Part shown: positions 17,311 to 29,000 of the stretch, piece after piece
Position numbering within the stretch: position 1 is the first letter of the stretch
How the letters are laid out: each line of letters begins with the position of its first letter
DNA from: an uncultured Gammaproteobacteria bacterium
Lineage (GTDB): Bacteria; Pseudomonadota; Gammaproteobacteria; JAADHQ01
Direction: 5' to 3'
Assembly: GCA_947258655.1 (NCBI GenBank)
Contig: CAMYJD010000013.1
Span: 1 to 49,843 of the forward strand
DNA length: 49,843 bases
The notes under the pieces: model-generated
What the model saw: the letters and a program-made list of their open reading frames with translations, nothing else
What the model was told of the DNA's origin: nothing
The model's database searches: none
Translations under genes and position numbers: made by a program

Positions 17311-18672
17311 ATGACAAACACAGCAAAACATATTCATATAGGAAAAGGGCTGGACATACCCGTCATGGGTGCGCCCCAACAGCATATCGAAGATGCAAAA
17401 CCCGCTCACTCGGTTGCACTCCTTGGCAGTGATTACCCGGGTATTACGCCCAGGCTTGCGGTCAATGAAGGAGACAGGATTAAACTTGGCCAGACGCTTT
17501 TTGTTTCCAAGACACAGCCATCCATACGCTTCACGTCACCCGGTAGCGGTGTTGTTGCAAAAGTCGTACGCGGACCCAGACGCGTGTTACATGCCGTCGA
17601 AATACAGTTGCAGGATGATGATGAAGAAAACTTCGCTGCGTTCAAGGTGGATAACCCATCATCACTGGATAATGAATCCGTGCGTGCAGCCCTGCTCGCT
17701 TCGGGTTTATGGACGGCACTGCGTACACGTCCATACAACCGCATAGCGGATCCGCAACAAACTCCGTTTGCATTGTTTGTAACAGCCATCGACACCAATC
17801 CCTTATGCGCCAATCCCGGGAGTATCATAGACCAGGCTGGCGATGCATTTCATGACGGACTCATCGCTTTATCACGACTGACGGGCGGCAAAGTATACGT
17901 ATGCACCGCAGCCGGAGAAATCCTGCCTGTACCCGATAGCGAAAACATCATTGCGGCAGAGTTTGATGGCCCCCACCCGGCTGGTCTGGTCGGGACCCAT
18001 ATCCATTTTCTCGCACCCGTAAGTAGCCGGCGTACTGTCTGGCATATAGGCTACCAGGATGTCATAGCGATCGGCCGTTTATTCCAGAGCGGACACCTGG
18101 ATCCTGAACGCATCGTTTCATTGGCCGGGCCGGCGGTCATGAATCCACGCCTGCTGCGCACACGCCTGGGGGTTAACACCGGTGAACTGGTAGACAAGGA
18201 ACTGGACCCGATCGCCTGTCGGGTCATATCCGGCTCTATTCTGGGCGGACGTTTTGCCGCCGGCTGGGCTACATTTCTTGGCCGCTATCATAACCAGGTT
18301 TCGGTATTACCCGACACCCAGGAAAGGGAGTTCCTCGGCTGGCTGACTCCCGGGGCACGCAAATTCTCTGCAAGTAGAGTGCTGCTATCGAGTATCTTCA
18401 AGCGTCCTTCCTACTGGATCACGACCTCGCAGAATGGCAGCCCGCGCGCGATGGTACCCATCGGTGCCTATGAACGCGTTATGCCTCTGGACATACTGCC
18501 AACACAGTTATTGCGTGCGTTGCTGGTTGGTGATACGGACACCGCACAAGGCCTAGGTGCACTGGAACTTGACGAGGAAGACCTGGCCCTGTGCTCCTAT
18601 GTCTGTCCGAGTAAATATGATTATGGCCCCGTGTTACGTACAACCCTCAACCTGATCGAGAAGGAAGGCTGA
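17311..18672 (+). CDS. nqrA: Na+-translocating NADH:quinone reductase subunit A
   Basis: 453-residue cytoplasmic-face subunit of Na+-NQR. The start [16 protein letters not shown] and the segment [20 protein letters not shown] are typical of NqrA, and the length is close to the usual 446-450. It lacks the Fe-S motifs of the related RnfC, which separates Nqr from Rnf. The ATG at 17311 has no clear ribosome site, but alignment with family N-termini supports it. First gene of nqrABCDEF; its stop overlaps the nqrB start (TGATG). Confidence 0.96.
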   Translation: MTNTAKHIHIGKGLDIPVMGAPQQHIEDAKPAHSVALLGSDYPGITPRLAVNEGDRIKLGQTLFVSKTQPSIRFTSPGSGVVAKVVRGPRRVLHAVEIQLQDDDEENFAAFKVDNPSSLDNESVRAALLASGLWTALRTRPYNRIADPQQTPFALFVTAIDTNPLCANPGSIIDQAGDAFHDGLIALSRLTGGKVYVCTAAGEILPVPDSENIIAAEFDGPHPAGLVGTHIHFLAPVSSRRTVWHIGYQDVIAIGRLFQSGHLDPERIVSLAGPAVMNPRLLRTRLGVNTGELVDKELDPIACRVISGSILGGRFAAGWATFLGRYHNQVSVLPDTQEREFLGWLTPGARKFSASRVLLSSIFKRPSYWITTSQNGSPRAMVPIGAYERVMPLDILPTQLLRALLVGDTDTAQGLGALELDEEDLALCSYVCPSKYDYGPVLRTTLNLIEKEG

Positions 18673-19892
18673 TGCGATTTATCAGAAAAAGCCTGGACCG
18701 CCTGCAACCCTGGTTCGCCAAGGGCGGACGCCTGGAAAAATACAGCGCATTATATGAAATGGTCGATACCCTGCTGTACTCCCCGACAGACAAGACGCGC
18801 GGCGCTCCGCATGTACGTGATGCCATCGACCTGAAGCGTGTCATGATTTATGTCGTCCTCGCCAGTATGCCGGCTGTTTTGATCGGCGTTTATAATACCG
18901 GCCTGCAGAGCAATCTGGCCATGCAGGAACTCGGACTGACCACTGCCGAAGGCTGGCGTGGCATCATCCTGGATTTACTCGGTACCGGCTATGACCCGGA
19001 TAACATGCTGGCCTGCCTGATCCACGGTTTAGTGTACTTTCTGCCAATCTATATCATTACGTTGATTGCAGGAGGAATCTGGGAGGTCGTATTCGCACTG
19101 GTACGTAATCATGAGGTCAATGAGGGTTTCCTGGTGACGTCCTGGCTGTTTGCTGCCACGCTGCCGGCATCGATACCACTATGGCAGGTCGCGCTGGGCA
19201 TTTCCTTTGGTGTCGTTATCGGCAAAGAGGTGTTCGGCGGTACCGGTAAGAATTTTCTCAATCCCGCCCTGGTCGGGCGCGCCTTCCTGTTTTTCGCCTA
19301 TCCTGCGCAAATCTCGGGTGATGCCGTGTGGGTACCCGTCGATGCATACTCGGGGGCAACGCCACTGGCACTGGCGGCAGAAGGCGGGATCGAAGCTGTC
19401 ACTGCCGAGGGCATCACCTGGACACAGGCCTTCGTCGGCACTATCCAGGGATCCATCGGCGAAGTCTCGGCCCTTGCCTGTTTGCTTGGTGGCGCGTTTC
19501 TGATTTTCACCGGGATTGCATCGTGGCGCATCATAAGTGGCGTCATACTCGGCATGATAATCACAACCCTGATACTCAATGTCGTCGGACCCGAGTCACA
19601 GGCCGTTTATGCAGTACCCTGGTACTGGCATCTGGTCCTGGGTGGATTTGCCTTCGGCGCGATATTCATGGCGACCGATCCTGTGTCGGCATCGATGACG
19701 CGCACGGGCATGTGGATCTATGGTGGCCTGATCGGCTTTATTGCCATTCTCATTCGCGTCGTCAATCCCGCTTTTGCAGAAGGCGTGATGCTGGCAATAC
19801 TGTTTGGCAATGTATTTGCACCTGTTATCGATCACTTTGTTGTGCAATCACATATTCGCAGACGCAAGTTAAGGGACGGCTATGAACAATAA
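18672..19892 (+). CDS. nqrB: Na+-NQR subunit B
   Basis: 406-residue membrane subunit with about ten TM helices, carrying riboflavin and covalent FMN on the Na+ path. The FMN-attachment motif SGAT is present with Thr230 (DAYSGATPLA). FGGTGKNFLNPALVGRAFL is highly conserved in NqrB/RnfD. Overlaps nqrA by one base and nqrC by eleven, so translation is coupled. Confidence 0.97.
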   Translation: MRFIRKSLDRLQPWFAKGGRLEKYSALYEMVDTLLYSPTDKTRGAPHVRDAIDLKRVMIYVVLASMPAVLIGVYNTGLQSNLAMQELGLTTAEGWRGIILDLLGTGYDPDNMLACLIHGLVYFLPIYIITLIAGGIWEVVFALVRNHEVNEGFLVTSWLFAATLPASIPLWQVALGISFGVVIGKEVFGGTGKNFLNPALVGRAFLFFAYPAQISGDAVWVPVDAYSGATPLALAAEGGIEAVTAEGITWTQAFVGTIQGSIGEVSALACLLGGAFLIFTGIASWRIISGVILGMIITTLILNVVGPESQAVYAVPWYWHLVLGGFAFGAIFMATDPVSASMTRTGMWIYGGLIGFIAILIRVVNPAFAEGVMLAILFGNVFAPVIDHFVVQSHIRRRKLRDGYEQ

Positions 19893-20685
19893 GGTCAACG
19901 GCTCACTTTGGGCGCGTCTGCTCGCCACACCCAATAACAGCACCAGCAAAATTGTTGTAGTTGCGCTGGGCGTGTGCCTGGTTTCATCGATCCTGGTCTC
20001 CAGTGCCGCAGTATTACTCAAACCGATACAGAAACAGAACGAAGAACTGGGACGACAAAAGGAAATCCTCAAAGTGGCAGGATTGTATCGACCGGGCATT
20101 GATATTACCGACGGCTTCCAGTCCATACAAACACGCTATGTCGATTTACACAGCGGTCAGTACGTCGATGCTGCGCTGCTGGAAAACCAGGCAGCTGTAG
20201 CGATACCCAGGAAGGAAGACATTGCCGGCATTGGCAAAAAGATGCGTTACCAGACTCTATATCTCGTGGCATCCGACAGGGGCGTGGATACCATCATCCT
20301 GCCGTTGATCGGCAAGGGTCTATGGTCGACCGTGCATGGGTTTGTTGCCTTGTCTGCCGACGCTAATACGATCAGGGCGGTCTCCTTTTATGACCATGCC
20401 GAGACGCCGGGCCTTGGAGGTGAAATCAGCAATCCATCCTGGCAGGCCAAATGGCAGGGCAAAAACGTCTTTGGAATGCATGGTCACGCACAAATCCGGG
20501 TCATCAAGGGACGCGTCAATCCGTCTTCACATCATGCCCAATATGAAATCGACGGTCTCTCCGGCGCCACACTGACCGCAAATGGAATTACCAACATGGT
20601 CCGCTACTGGCTCGGTGAGCAAGGCTTCGGTCCCTACCTGGATAGAATACGGTTACCCGCAAAGGGAGGAATGATGCATGAATAA
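19882..20685 (+). CDS. nqrC: Na+-NQR subunit C
   Basis: 267 residues: one N-terminal TM helix (about 23-46) and a periplasmic flavin domain. Covalent FMN site is Thr230 in [20 protein letters not shown] is the conserved flavin-binding loop. AAGGGA precedes the ATG. FMN loading needs ApbE, whose gene is not in this window. Confidence 0.97.
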   Translation: MNNKVNGSLWARLLATPNNSTSKIVVVALGVCLVSSILVSSAAVLLKPIQKQNEELGRQKEILKVAGLYRPGIDITDGFQSIQTRYVDLHSGQYVDAALLENQAAVAIPRKEDIAGIGKKMRYQTLYLVASDRGVDTIILPLIGKGLWSTVHGFVALSADANTIRAVSFYDHAETPGLGGEISNPSWQAKWQGKNVFGMHGHAQIRVIKGRVNPSSHHAQYEIDGLSGATLTANGITNMVRYWLGEQGFGPYLDRIRLPAKGGMMHE

Positions 20686-21340
20686 CGAAAACCGCAAGGT
20701 ATTACTTGAACCGGTCATCGACAATAATCCAATTACGCTGCAGATCCTGGGTATATGTTCGGCGCTCGCTGTCACGACACAACTGGCACCCGCCTTGATT
20801 ATGTGCCTGGCCCTGACCTTTGTACTGGTCAGCTCCAGCGTCATTATCAGCGCGATACGACATCATATACCGACGAATATACGCATTATTGTGTTCATGA
20901 CCATTATTGCATCACTGGTTATCGTCGTTGATCAGTTCCTGAGGGCCTTTGCCTATGACCTGAGCAAGCAACTGTCGGTTTTCGTCGGTCTGATTATCAC
21001 GAACTGCATTGTACTCGGCCGTGCCGAGGCCTATGCGACACAGAATGGTGTGTGGCCAAGTTTCCTCGATGCTGTGGGTCATGGCCTGGGCTATAGCGTC
21101 ATTCTGATTTTCGTCGCCGTGGTCAGGGAACTGCTCGGTTCTGGCAGTATCCTGGGCGTTAAAATCCTGCCCCTGATCAGTGAAGGCGGTTGGTATACCT
21201 CGAATGGATTGATGCTGCTGGCCCCCAGTGCATTTTTTATTATCGGACTGTTGATATGGGGCGTGCGCAGCTGGAAACCGCAACAACAGGAAAAACCGGA
21301 TTACCGCATCCAGGTCGTCCATCGCACTGAAATTGTGTAG
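20678..21340 (+). CDS. nqrD: Na+-NQR subunit D
   Basis: 220-residue membrane subunit with six TM helices. Cys27 (LGICSAL) and Cys110 ([15 protein letters not shown]) correspond to the NqrD cysteines that share an intramembrane iron centre with NqrE. GGAGG lies before the ATG, inside the end of nqrC. Confidence 0.97.
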   Translation: MNNENRKVLLEPVIDNNPITLQILGICSALAVTTQLAPALIMCLALTFVLVSSSVIISAIRHHIPTNIRIIVFMTIIASLVIVVDQFLRAFAYDLSKQLSVFVGLIITNCIVLGRAEAYATQNGVWPSFLDAVGHGLGYSVILIFVAVVRELLGSGSILGVKILPLISEGGWYTSNGLMLLAPSAFFIIGLLIWGVRSWKPQQQEKPDYRIQVVHRTEIV

Positions 21341-21354
21341 GAACAGGATAAATA

Positions 21355-21963
21355 ATGGCTGCTTATTTACAATTATTCATACAGGCTGCTTTTGTCGAGA
21401 ACCTGGCCCTGTCCTTCTTCCTCGGCATGTGCACGTTCCTTGCTGTTTCCAAGCGCATTGATACCGCGCTGGGACTGGGTGCCGCGGTCATCGTCGTTCA
21501 GGGCATTACCGTTGCCGTCAATAACCTGATCTATCAATACCTGTTGCAGGAAGGTGCGCTGTCCTGGCTGGGTATGCCCGAAGTGGATTTGAGTTTCCTC
21601 GGTCTGGTCACCTACATCGGCGTTATCGCGGCACTGGTGCAGATCCTCGAGATGACCCTGGACCGTTATTTTCCTGCCTTGTACAACGCTCTGGGAATCT
21701 TCCTGCCACTGATTACCGTTAACTGCGCCATTCTGGGTGGTTCGTTATTCATGGTCGAACGCAATTATGATTTCGGCGAAAGCCTGGTTTATGGACTCGG
21801 CAGCGGATTCGGTTGGGCCCTGGCACTGGTTGCCCTCGCAGGCATCAGGGAAAAATTGAAATACAGTGATATACCCGATGGCCTCCAGGGCCTGGGCTCC
21901 ACATTTATCATTGTCGGCCTGATGTCCATGGCCTTTATGGGATTTTCAGGTATCCAGTTATGA
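21355..21963 (+). CDS. nqrE: Na+-NQR subunit E
   Basis: 202-residue membrane subunit with six TM helices, topologically inverted relative to NqrD. Cys26 ([11 protein letters not shown]) and Cys124 ([11 protein letters not shown]) complete the intramembrane iron site. The 14-nt gap after nqrD contains AGGA. Confidence 0.97.
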   Translation: MAAYLQLFIQAAFVENLALSFFLGMCTFLAVSKRIDTALGLGAAVIVVQGITVAVNNLIYQYLLQEGALSWLGMPEVDLSFLGLVTYIGVIAALVQILEMTLDRYFPALYNALGIFLPLITVNCAILGGSLFMVERNYDFGESLVYGLGSGFGWALALVALAGIREKLKYSDIPDGLQGLGSTFIIVGLMSMAFMGFSGIQL

Positions 21964-21972
21964 GGGTTTATC

Positions 21973-23193
21973 ATGCTTGAAATCACACTCGGCGTTGTTA
22001 TGTTCACCGCAATCGTACTGTTGCTGGTGTCCATTATCCTGTTCGCGCGCTCACGCCTTGTTCCGGCCGGACAGGTTGATATCGAGGTCAACGAGGAACG
22101 CACGATCAGTGCAGCCGTCGGCCTCAAGCTCGTAACCGCACTCGCTAATGCCGGATTATTCCTTCCCTCTGCCTGTGGCGGCGGTGGCACCTGCGGACAG
22201 TGTCGGGTCAAGGTGTTGGACGGTGGTGGCGCGATCCTACCAACAGAAACATCACTGATCAACAAGCGTGAAGCAGCGGAAGGCGCACGCCTTGCCTGTC
22301 AGGTCACCGTCAAACAGAACATGAAAGTGGAAGTGCCGAGAGAGGTGTTTGGCATACGTAAATGGCCTTGCAAGGTACGCTCCAATAAAAACGTTTCCAC
22401 CTATATCAAGGAGCTGGTACTGGAACTGCCAGAAGGCGAACAGGTGGATTTCAGGGCGGGCGGTTATATCCAGATTGAATGTCCACCACATCGGATCCAA
22501 TATCAGGACTTCAATATAGCGGACCAATACCGTGCCGAATGGGACAGGCATAATTTATGGCAGTATATCTCCGAAACCCGCGAAACGGTAACACGTGCCT
22601 ATTCGATGGCCAATTATCCGGGCGAAAAAGGCATCATCATGTTGAATGTGCGCATTGCCACTCCCCCGCCGGGTTCACCCGATGTACCCCCGGGCATCAT
22701 GTCATCCTATATTTTCAGCCTCAATACGGGTGACAATGTCACTATCTCGGGCCCGTATGGGGAATTCTTCGCTCATGACACGGATGCGGAAATGGTATTC
22801 GTCGGTGGCGGTGCAGGTATGGCGCCAATGCGTGCGCACATATTCGACCAGCTTAAGCGCCTGCAGACAAAACGCAAAATCAGTTTCTGGTATGGAGCAC
22901 GTAGTCTCAAGGAACTTTTTTATAAAGAAGAATTCGATCAGCTACAGGCGGCACATGATAATTTTGAATGGCATATCGCCCTGTCTGATCCACAGCCGGA
23001 AGACCACTGGCAAGGACATACTGGTTTCGTACATGATGTATTATACAAGCACTATCTGCAGTCACATCCAACCCCTGAAGACTGTGAATTTTATCTGTGC
23101 GGCCCACCAATGATGACCGCTGCAGTAATCAAGATGCTGGAAAACCTCGGCGTAGAAAGGGAGAATATTCTGATGGATGATTTCGGCGGGTAA
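21973..23193 (+). CDS. nqrF: Na+-NQR subunit F, NADH-oxidising
   Basis: 406 residues: an N-terminal TM helix (about 5-26), a plant-type 2Fe-2S domain with Cys68, Cys74, Cys77 and Cys109, an FAD domain with RAYSMANYP, and an NADH domain with [18 protein letters not shown] and FYLCGPPMM. Electron entry point of the complex; length matches the Vibrio protein closely. Sits 9 nt after nqrE. Confidence 0.97.
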   Translation: MLEITLGVVMFTAIVLLLVSIILFARSRLVPAGQVDIEVNEERTISAAVGLKLVTALANAGLFLPSACGGGGTCGQCRVKVLDGGGAILPTETSLINKREAAEGARLACQVTVKQNMKVEVPREVFGIRKWPCKVRSNKNVSTYIKELVLELPEGEQVDFRAGGYIQIECPPHRIQYQDFNIADQYRAEWDRHNLWQYISETRETVTRAYSMANYPGEKGIIMLNVRIATPPPGSPDVPPGIMSSYIFSLNTGDNVTISGPYGEFFAHDTDAEMVFVGGGAGMAPMRAHIFDQLKRLQTKRKISFWYGARSLKELFYKEEFDQLQAAHDNFEWHIALSDPQPEDHWQGHTGFVHDVLYKHYLQSHPTPEDCEFYLCGPPMMTAAVIKMLENLGVERENILMDDFGG

Positions 23194-23201
23194 TTATAAT
23201 C

Positions 23202-23420
23202 ATGGGCATATTTCTGCTGACATTTGCAGTGTTTATTATTATGGCTCTGGCATTGGCACTGGGTCTGCTATGCGGACGTAAGGGTATCCAGGGTAGTTGC
23301 GGTGGTCTGAACCGCATACCGGGGCTTGAAGACGCCTGTGGTGCATGCGCGAAAAAACACTGTCCGCGCAAGAAAGTTAACATCGATAATAATAATTCCG
23401 AATTGGATATGGAGGAGTAA
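23202..23420 (+). CDS. nqrM: Na+-NQR maturation factor NqrM
   Basis: 72-residue protein (former DUF539 family) with an N-terminal TM helix and a conserved cysteine pattern, CGRKG...SCGG, CGACAKKHCP, thought to deliver iron for the NqrD/E centre during assembly. Directly follows nqrF, as in Vibrio, and its stop codon overlaps the start of the next gene (TAATG). Confidence 0.93.
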   Translation: MGIFLLTFAVFIIMALALALGLLCGRKGIQGSCGGLNRIPGLEDACGACAKKHCPRKKVNIDNNNSELDMEE

Positions 23421-23815
23421 TGGTTACATCGATTACAGTGAAGGATTTCATGGCCACCAATCTCGTTATATTTAATCCTGACATGGACATCATGGAAGCC
23501 ATTCGCTTACTGACAGAAAAACGCATTTCCGGTGCACCGGTAGTTGACCAGCTTGGCAATCTTGTCGGCATGTTATCAGAGAAAGACTGCCTGAAGATTG
23601 CACTGGAAGCCGGTTATCATGGTGAATGGGGTGGGCGCGTCGATGAATATATGAGTCCTGAAATCGAGACCGTTGACGCAGACACCAGCATTCTTGATGT
23701 GGCCAACTATTTTATTAAAGGAAAATTCCGTCGCTACCCGGTCATGCAAGAAAATCGTCTGGTCGGACAGATCAGCCGCAGGGATGTGTTAAGAGCCCTG
23801 CAGACACTGATGTGA
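23420..23815 (+). CDS. Tandem CBS-domain protein downstream of nqrM
   Basis: 131-residue protein made only of two CBS motifs: VKDFMATNLVIFNPDMDIMEA...GAPVVDQLGNLVGMLSEKD, and YMSPEIETVDADTSILDV...RYPVMQENRLVGQISRRDVL. Translationally coupled to nqrM through TAATG and preceded by GGAGGAG. Its position suggests nucleotide-sensing control of Na+-NQR or its expression. No target is shown by sequence. Confidence 0.88.
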   Translation: MVTSITVKDFMATNLVIFNPDMDIMEAIRLLTEKRISGAPVVDQLGNLVGMLSEKDCLKIALEAGYHGEWGGRVDEYMSPEIETVDADTSILDVANYFIKGKFRRYPVMQENRLVGQISRRDVLRALQTLM

Positions 23816-23842
23816 TGGTAGACTATTACAGGAACACATACC

Positions 23843-24301
23843 ATGCGCTTTGAACAAACCCACGAAATACTCAACCACATCCGGGATTTCCATTCCACCC
23901 TTTCCGATTGCTACAAACACCTCGAAAATGAATCGGTACGCGAACGAACCAGACTTTTACTTGATTATCTTGTTATCCGTGAAAAAGAACTGGCCACGGC
24001 ACTACAGGATTTTACCACTGAGGCAGATCCCGAGCTACTGGACACATGGTTTCAGTTTGCCAGTGAAAGCAAGCTGCTGGAATTCTCCTGCCCGGTCATA
24101 AATACAGACACGCAAATTGACATGGAAAATATCATGCTGATTGCGCGCGAAGCGCATGACTACCTCATTTCGACATTCAGGGAAATCATTGACAATTGTG
24201 ATTCCGAGCGTGTGGTTGATGTGTTTGAGAAGCTCATGGAACAGGCCGAAAAACAATGGCATACGCTTGCCCATGATATCAATCTACTTTCTGACCTGTA
24301 A
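23843..24301 (+). CDS. Small all-helical protein at the end of the nqr operon
   Basis: 152 residues, acidic, predicted almost wholly helical. I do not recognise the family. HEILNHIRDFHSTL, REKELATAL, REAHDYL and EKQWHTLAHD give spaced Glu/His pairs reminiscent of ferritin-like or hemerythrin-like four-helix bundles, but no canonical ExxH pair set can be assigned. AGGAA before the ATG. It lies 27 nt after the CBS gene, so it is probably co-transcribed with nqr. Confidence 0.75.
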   Translation: MRFEQTHEILNHIRDFHSTLSDCYKHLENESVRERTRLLLDYLVIREKELATALQDFTTEADPELLDTWFQFASESKLLEFSCPVINTDTQIDMENIMLIAREAHDYLISTFREIIDNCDSERVVDVFEKLMEQAEKQWHTLAHDINLLSDL

Positions 24302-24378
24302 GCTACCGTCGGCAACGGCCCTAGCGATTGACACTGACGCACATATAAGTGGCGTATCAATCATTAAATAATGCCTGC

Positions 24379-24395
24379 TGCGCTTTAAAAGTGCA
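24379..24395. promoter_or_regulatory. NtrC-like dyad upstream of gltD
   Basis: TGCGCTTTAAAAGTGCA matches TGCAC-N7-GTGCA at nine of ten positions. Its centre is about 88 bp upstream of the predicted sigma-54 start. Confidence 0.5.
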
Positions 24396-24448
24396 TATTC
24401 AAAACCCGATTCATCCATAACTGACTGTTTATTATATATCTTATAGCC

Positions 24449-24464
24449 TGGCATAAAGCATGCT
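24449..24464 (+). promoter_or_regulatory. Sigma-54 promoter candidate of gltD
   Basis: TGGCATAAAGCATGCT has two mismatches to the consensus, with correctly spaced GG and GC. Predicted start is near 24475, giving a leader of about 180 nt. Confidence 0.5.
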
Positions 24465-24569
24465 TGGTTTACATGTATATGCCTATACACCCCGGCTTAA
24501 ATCATTGAATTGGATAGCCCGGTTTCACCATTGCATTTAACTGAGTCTGAGTAACAATATGACATATGA

Positions 24570-26075
<1,506 letters not shown>

Positions 26076-26098
26076 ACCAGGCTCTGCCCTTATCAGCG

Positions 26099-29000
26099 CT
26101 ATTGCTGGGCAAGGTCTATCCAGTCTGCCCCAATGCTCCCCTGCAAACTGTGCAGATATTCAATGCTGCGCAAATACTGCAATTGCTTTTCAATCTCACC
26201 CCGTTTGTTTTTCAACGCAGTCTGCTCGCTATCACTGACCCCGTGCTCACTGCTTAACGTTGCTTCGACATAAGCTGCATGCCTTTCCCATAACCTGATG
26301 TTACGCTGCTGCTCAATCAATAAACGCTGTTGATACCAGTCGCTGTTTAACAGATACTCCATCGTAAACATGTTACGGATATCGGGATCATCAATGCCCT
26401 TCCCTTCATAATGCCCCTGCGCCATGATATAAATAAGCGCCTTGAGCGGTGGACATGCATTATTGACCGAACCATCATTGATATACCCTTGTGCCACGCG
26501 CTGTTGCGCCTCGACGATATTGCACACACCATCGACAAAGGCCTCCAAATCCTGGGTTTCGGGTTTGAGCATGGCCTCATCGAAAACTATATCCGGATTA
26601 TCAAAAATCTTGCCCATATAGGCATGCACAAACTCAGATGTAATCCGGTAACCAAGACGACTTGCATGTATCTGCTCGCCTTCGTACTCAAAATCATCCA
26701 GTTTTTCCAGATAACCGTTGTCAATCATATACGCGGCGCTACGTTGTCCCACCGGGATCCGGCACCATATTTCCGGGATCAACAGACTGATATCATGCTC
26801 GACCTGACATTCTGGACCAACATAACCCGCCGCCGAACTGAAACCGTCATAAGCAGTTAAAATATACGATACCAGTGCATTGTTTAGGTCGGCCGTGAAG
26901 GGCAATGAATTGAAAGGCCCCTTGGTAAGCGCACCTTCGGATCCCGCACCTGTCGTGGAAGGCGATTTTCCGGTCAGACTGCTGATATAGTCCATAAACA
27001 GTTCTGGCAAATCCTGGTAGTGGATCGGATTATAAACTGCGAGGGGTCGGATTTTCTTTTGCGGATTTCCCGGATTATTGCGCCGTCCCGCCAATATGGC
27101 GTTGACCGGCATATGCACCGGCTTGCGCGGCGGGATACGCCGGTACAGGCGCACACCCATTTCAGCGATATATTTGTCCCGAGCATTGACCAGATCGGGG
27201 CGATTCTGTAAATAACGTACGTTTAGAGTGGGCCTGCCATCAACGATACGCGGGTGCGCTGAAGAAACAAAATATATTCCCGTCTCAGACTGCGCGGCAC
27301 GCCGAATCAGGCCTTGCATATTATCTGTGAACTTGCAGAAATCTATACTTCCCTCGATCAGCTCAATGGCAAAGTCTTGCTCAAGCGGTTCGAAATTACT
27401 GATAAAAGTATCATCGCCCGACAGGTCTTCCTCTGCCTGGGTATCGAGACCACGGTGAATGGCATCATCCGGTCTCTGAAATAGTTTCTGCTCGCAGTTA
27501 ATGGCAAGCTTGACACTATTTTGCGTGTAATCGGGATTCAGATTATTGAGATTGGTGCTGGCGATCGTTGTCGATACAGTAATGTCGTCCTCTGTCTGTA
27601 CCTTGTCGGCGCCTATATAATCCTGTCTTAGCTTGTATATACGCCAGGAACCCCGGGTATCCTTGCCGACCCGCAGATAGTTCATAACCAGCTTGCGATC
27701 ATCGTATTTCAATTCGTGACCAGGATGACCGTTGATAACGTCAACTGTGAAATGTTTACGCCAGTCACCTTCCCATTCCTGCCGATAAAATCGCTTGATA
27801 ATAAATGCCAGTGCACGTATATGCTGCGGTATAGTTGCCAGCCACGCGTTATATTCTTCGGTATATTCGACCCTGGATGGCATCAATAGCCTGATACTGG
27901 ACCCCAGGGAGCGATCATTGCTCAGGAATGAGCGGCTATCGGTGTTTAGTTCGCCGTCACGGAAACGATCACTGTAATCCTTCTTGAATATCTGTTCGAC
28001 ATGATCAAGATCTTCGTGAATATCCCCTACATATAAAGGACCCGAAATAATAGTCGGTGATATGGACTTGGAAATTTCCGACTTGCCACCGCCAGATACG
28101 GTACAGGGTTTATGACAGAAGGTACCTTCGGCCTCCGCGCCAATCAGGCGCCATGTCGGTGAACGCGGATGCTTCTCCATCCTGACCTTGTAGCCACAGG
28201 GATAGATATAGGTATGGTTCGCAAGCAGTTTGATTTGGTGGCAGATACCATCACGTTCCCAAGATACTGTTTGCTCAAGCAAATTGATGTGCGTATCTTC
28301 CGGAATATAGATAATGTCAGGATATTGCCTGTCAACACCATATCCTTCTTCCTTGACATGCATGTAATCGGAAAAGGTTTCAAGCAAGTCATGATAATTA
28401 TGCCCGTCCATACGAATCCGGGCATCCGGCTGAAAAATGTCGCCAAGGTTGTAGCAGGGATAGGCAAGCGCTCCGCCAGAATGCTCCTCTTCACAACCCC
28501 CCAGCAAATTGGCCGAATAACTGGTCTGCGACTTGACTTCCTTTTTACTGTAACCGTAATAATTATCCGCGATAATCGTTACAACCACACCGCGCATATC
28601 CCTGCATGTTATCTTGAAGGCCTGACCGTCATTATACAGGTCATCCTCGTTCCTCCAGAACATGCCGTCACGGCGCTGACGTTCGGTTGCCTGATCATAA
28701 TGAGGAAGACCCAGCTCTCTGGCACGGCATTTAAGCAGATGCGGGGCGAGAATGACACAACCGCTATGCCCGGTCCAGGCATGAATGTCCAGACCGGCAT
28801 CATTCTCGGGCAAGCAGGGATCGCCGCCATTTCCAAAAATACGCTCGACGAAATCCAGGTTTGAAACCAGGCTGCCGGGCGCAAAGAAACGTACTTCCAG
28901 ACTCTTTGCTGCAGAAACACCGGGAACCTCGGGAGAGACCGTCGGACGCAGCAGCAGTGAAACCCAAATTCTGGCCTGCTCATTCTGAGTGGAGGTAAAT

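Noticed and set aside
24520-24535. Second sigma-54-like element CGGTTTCACCATTGCA before gltD
   Set aside because: Only GG and TTGCA match; the -24 half is otherwise wrong, and it is part of a direct repeat.
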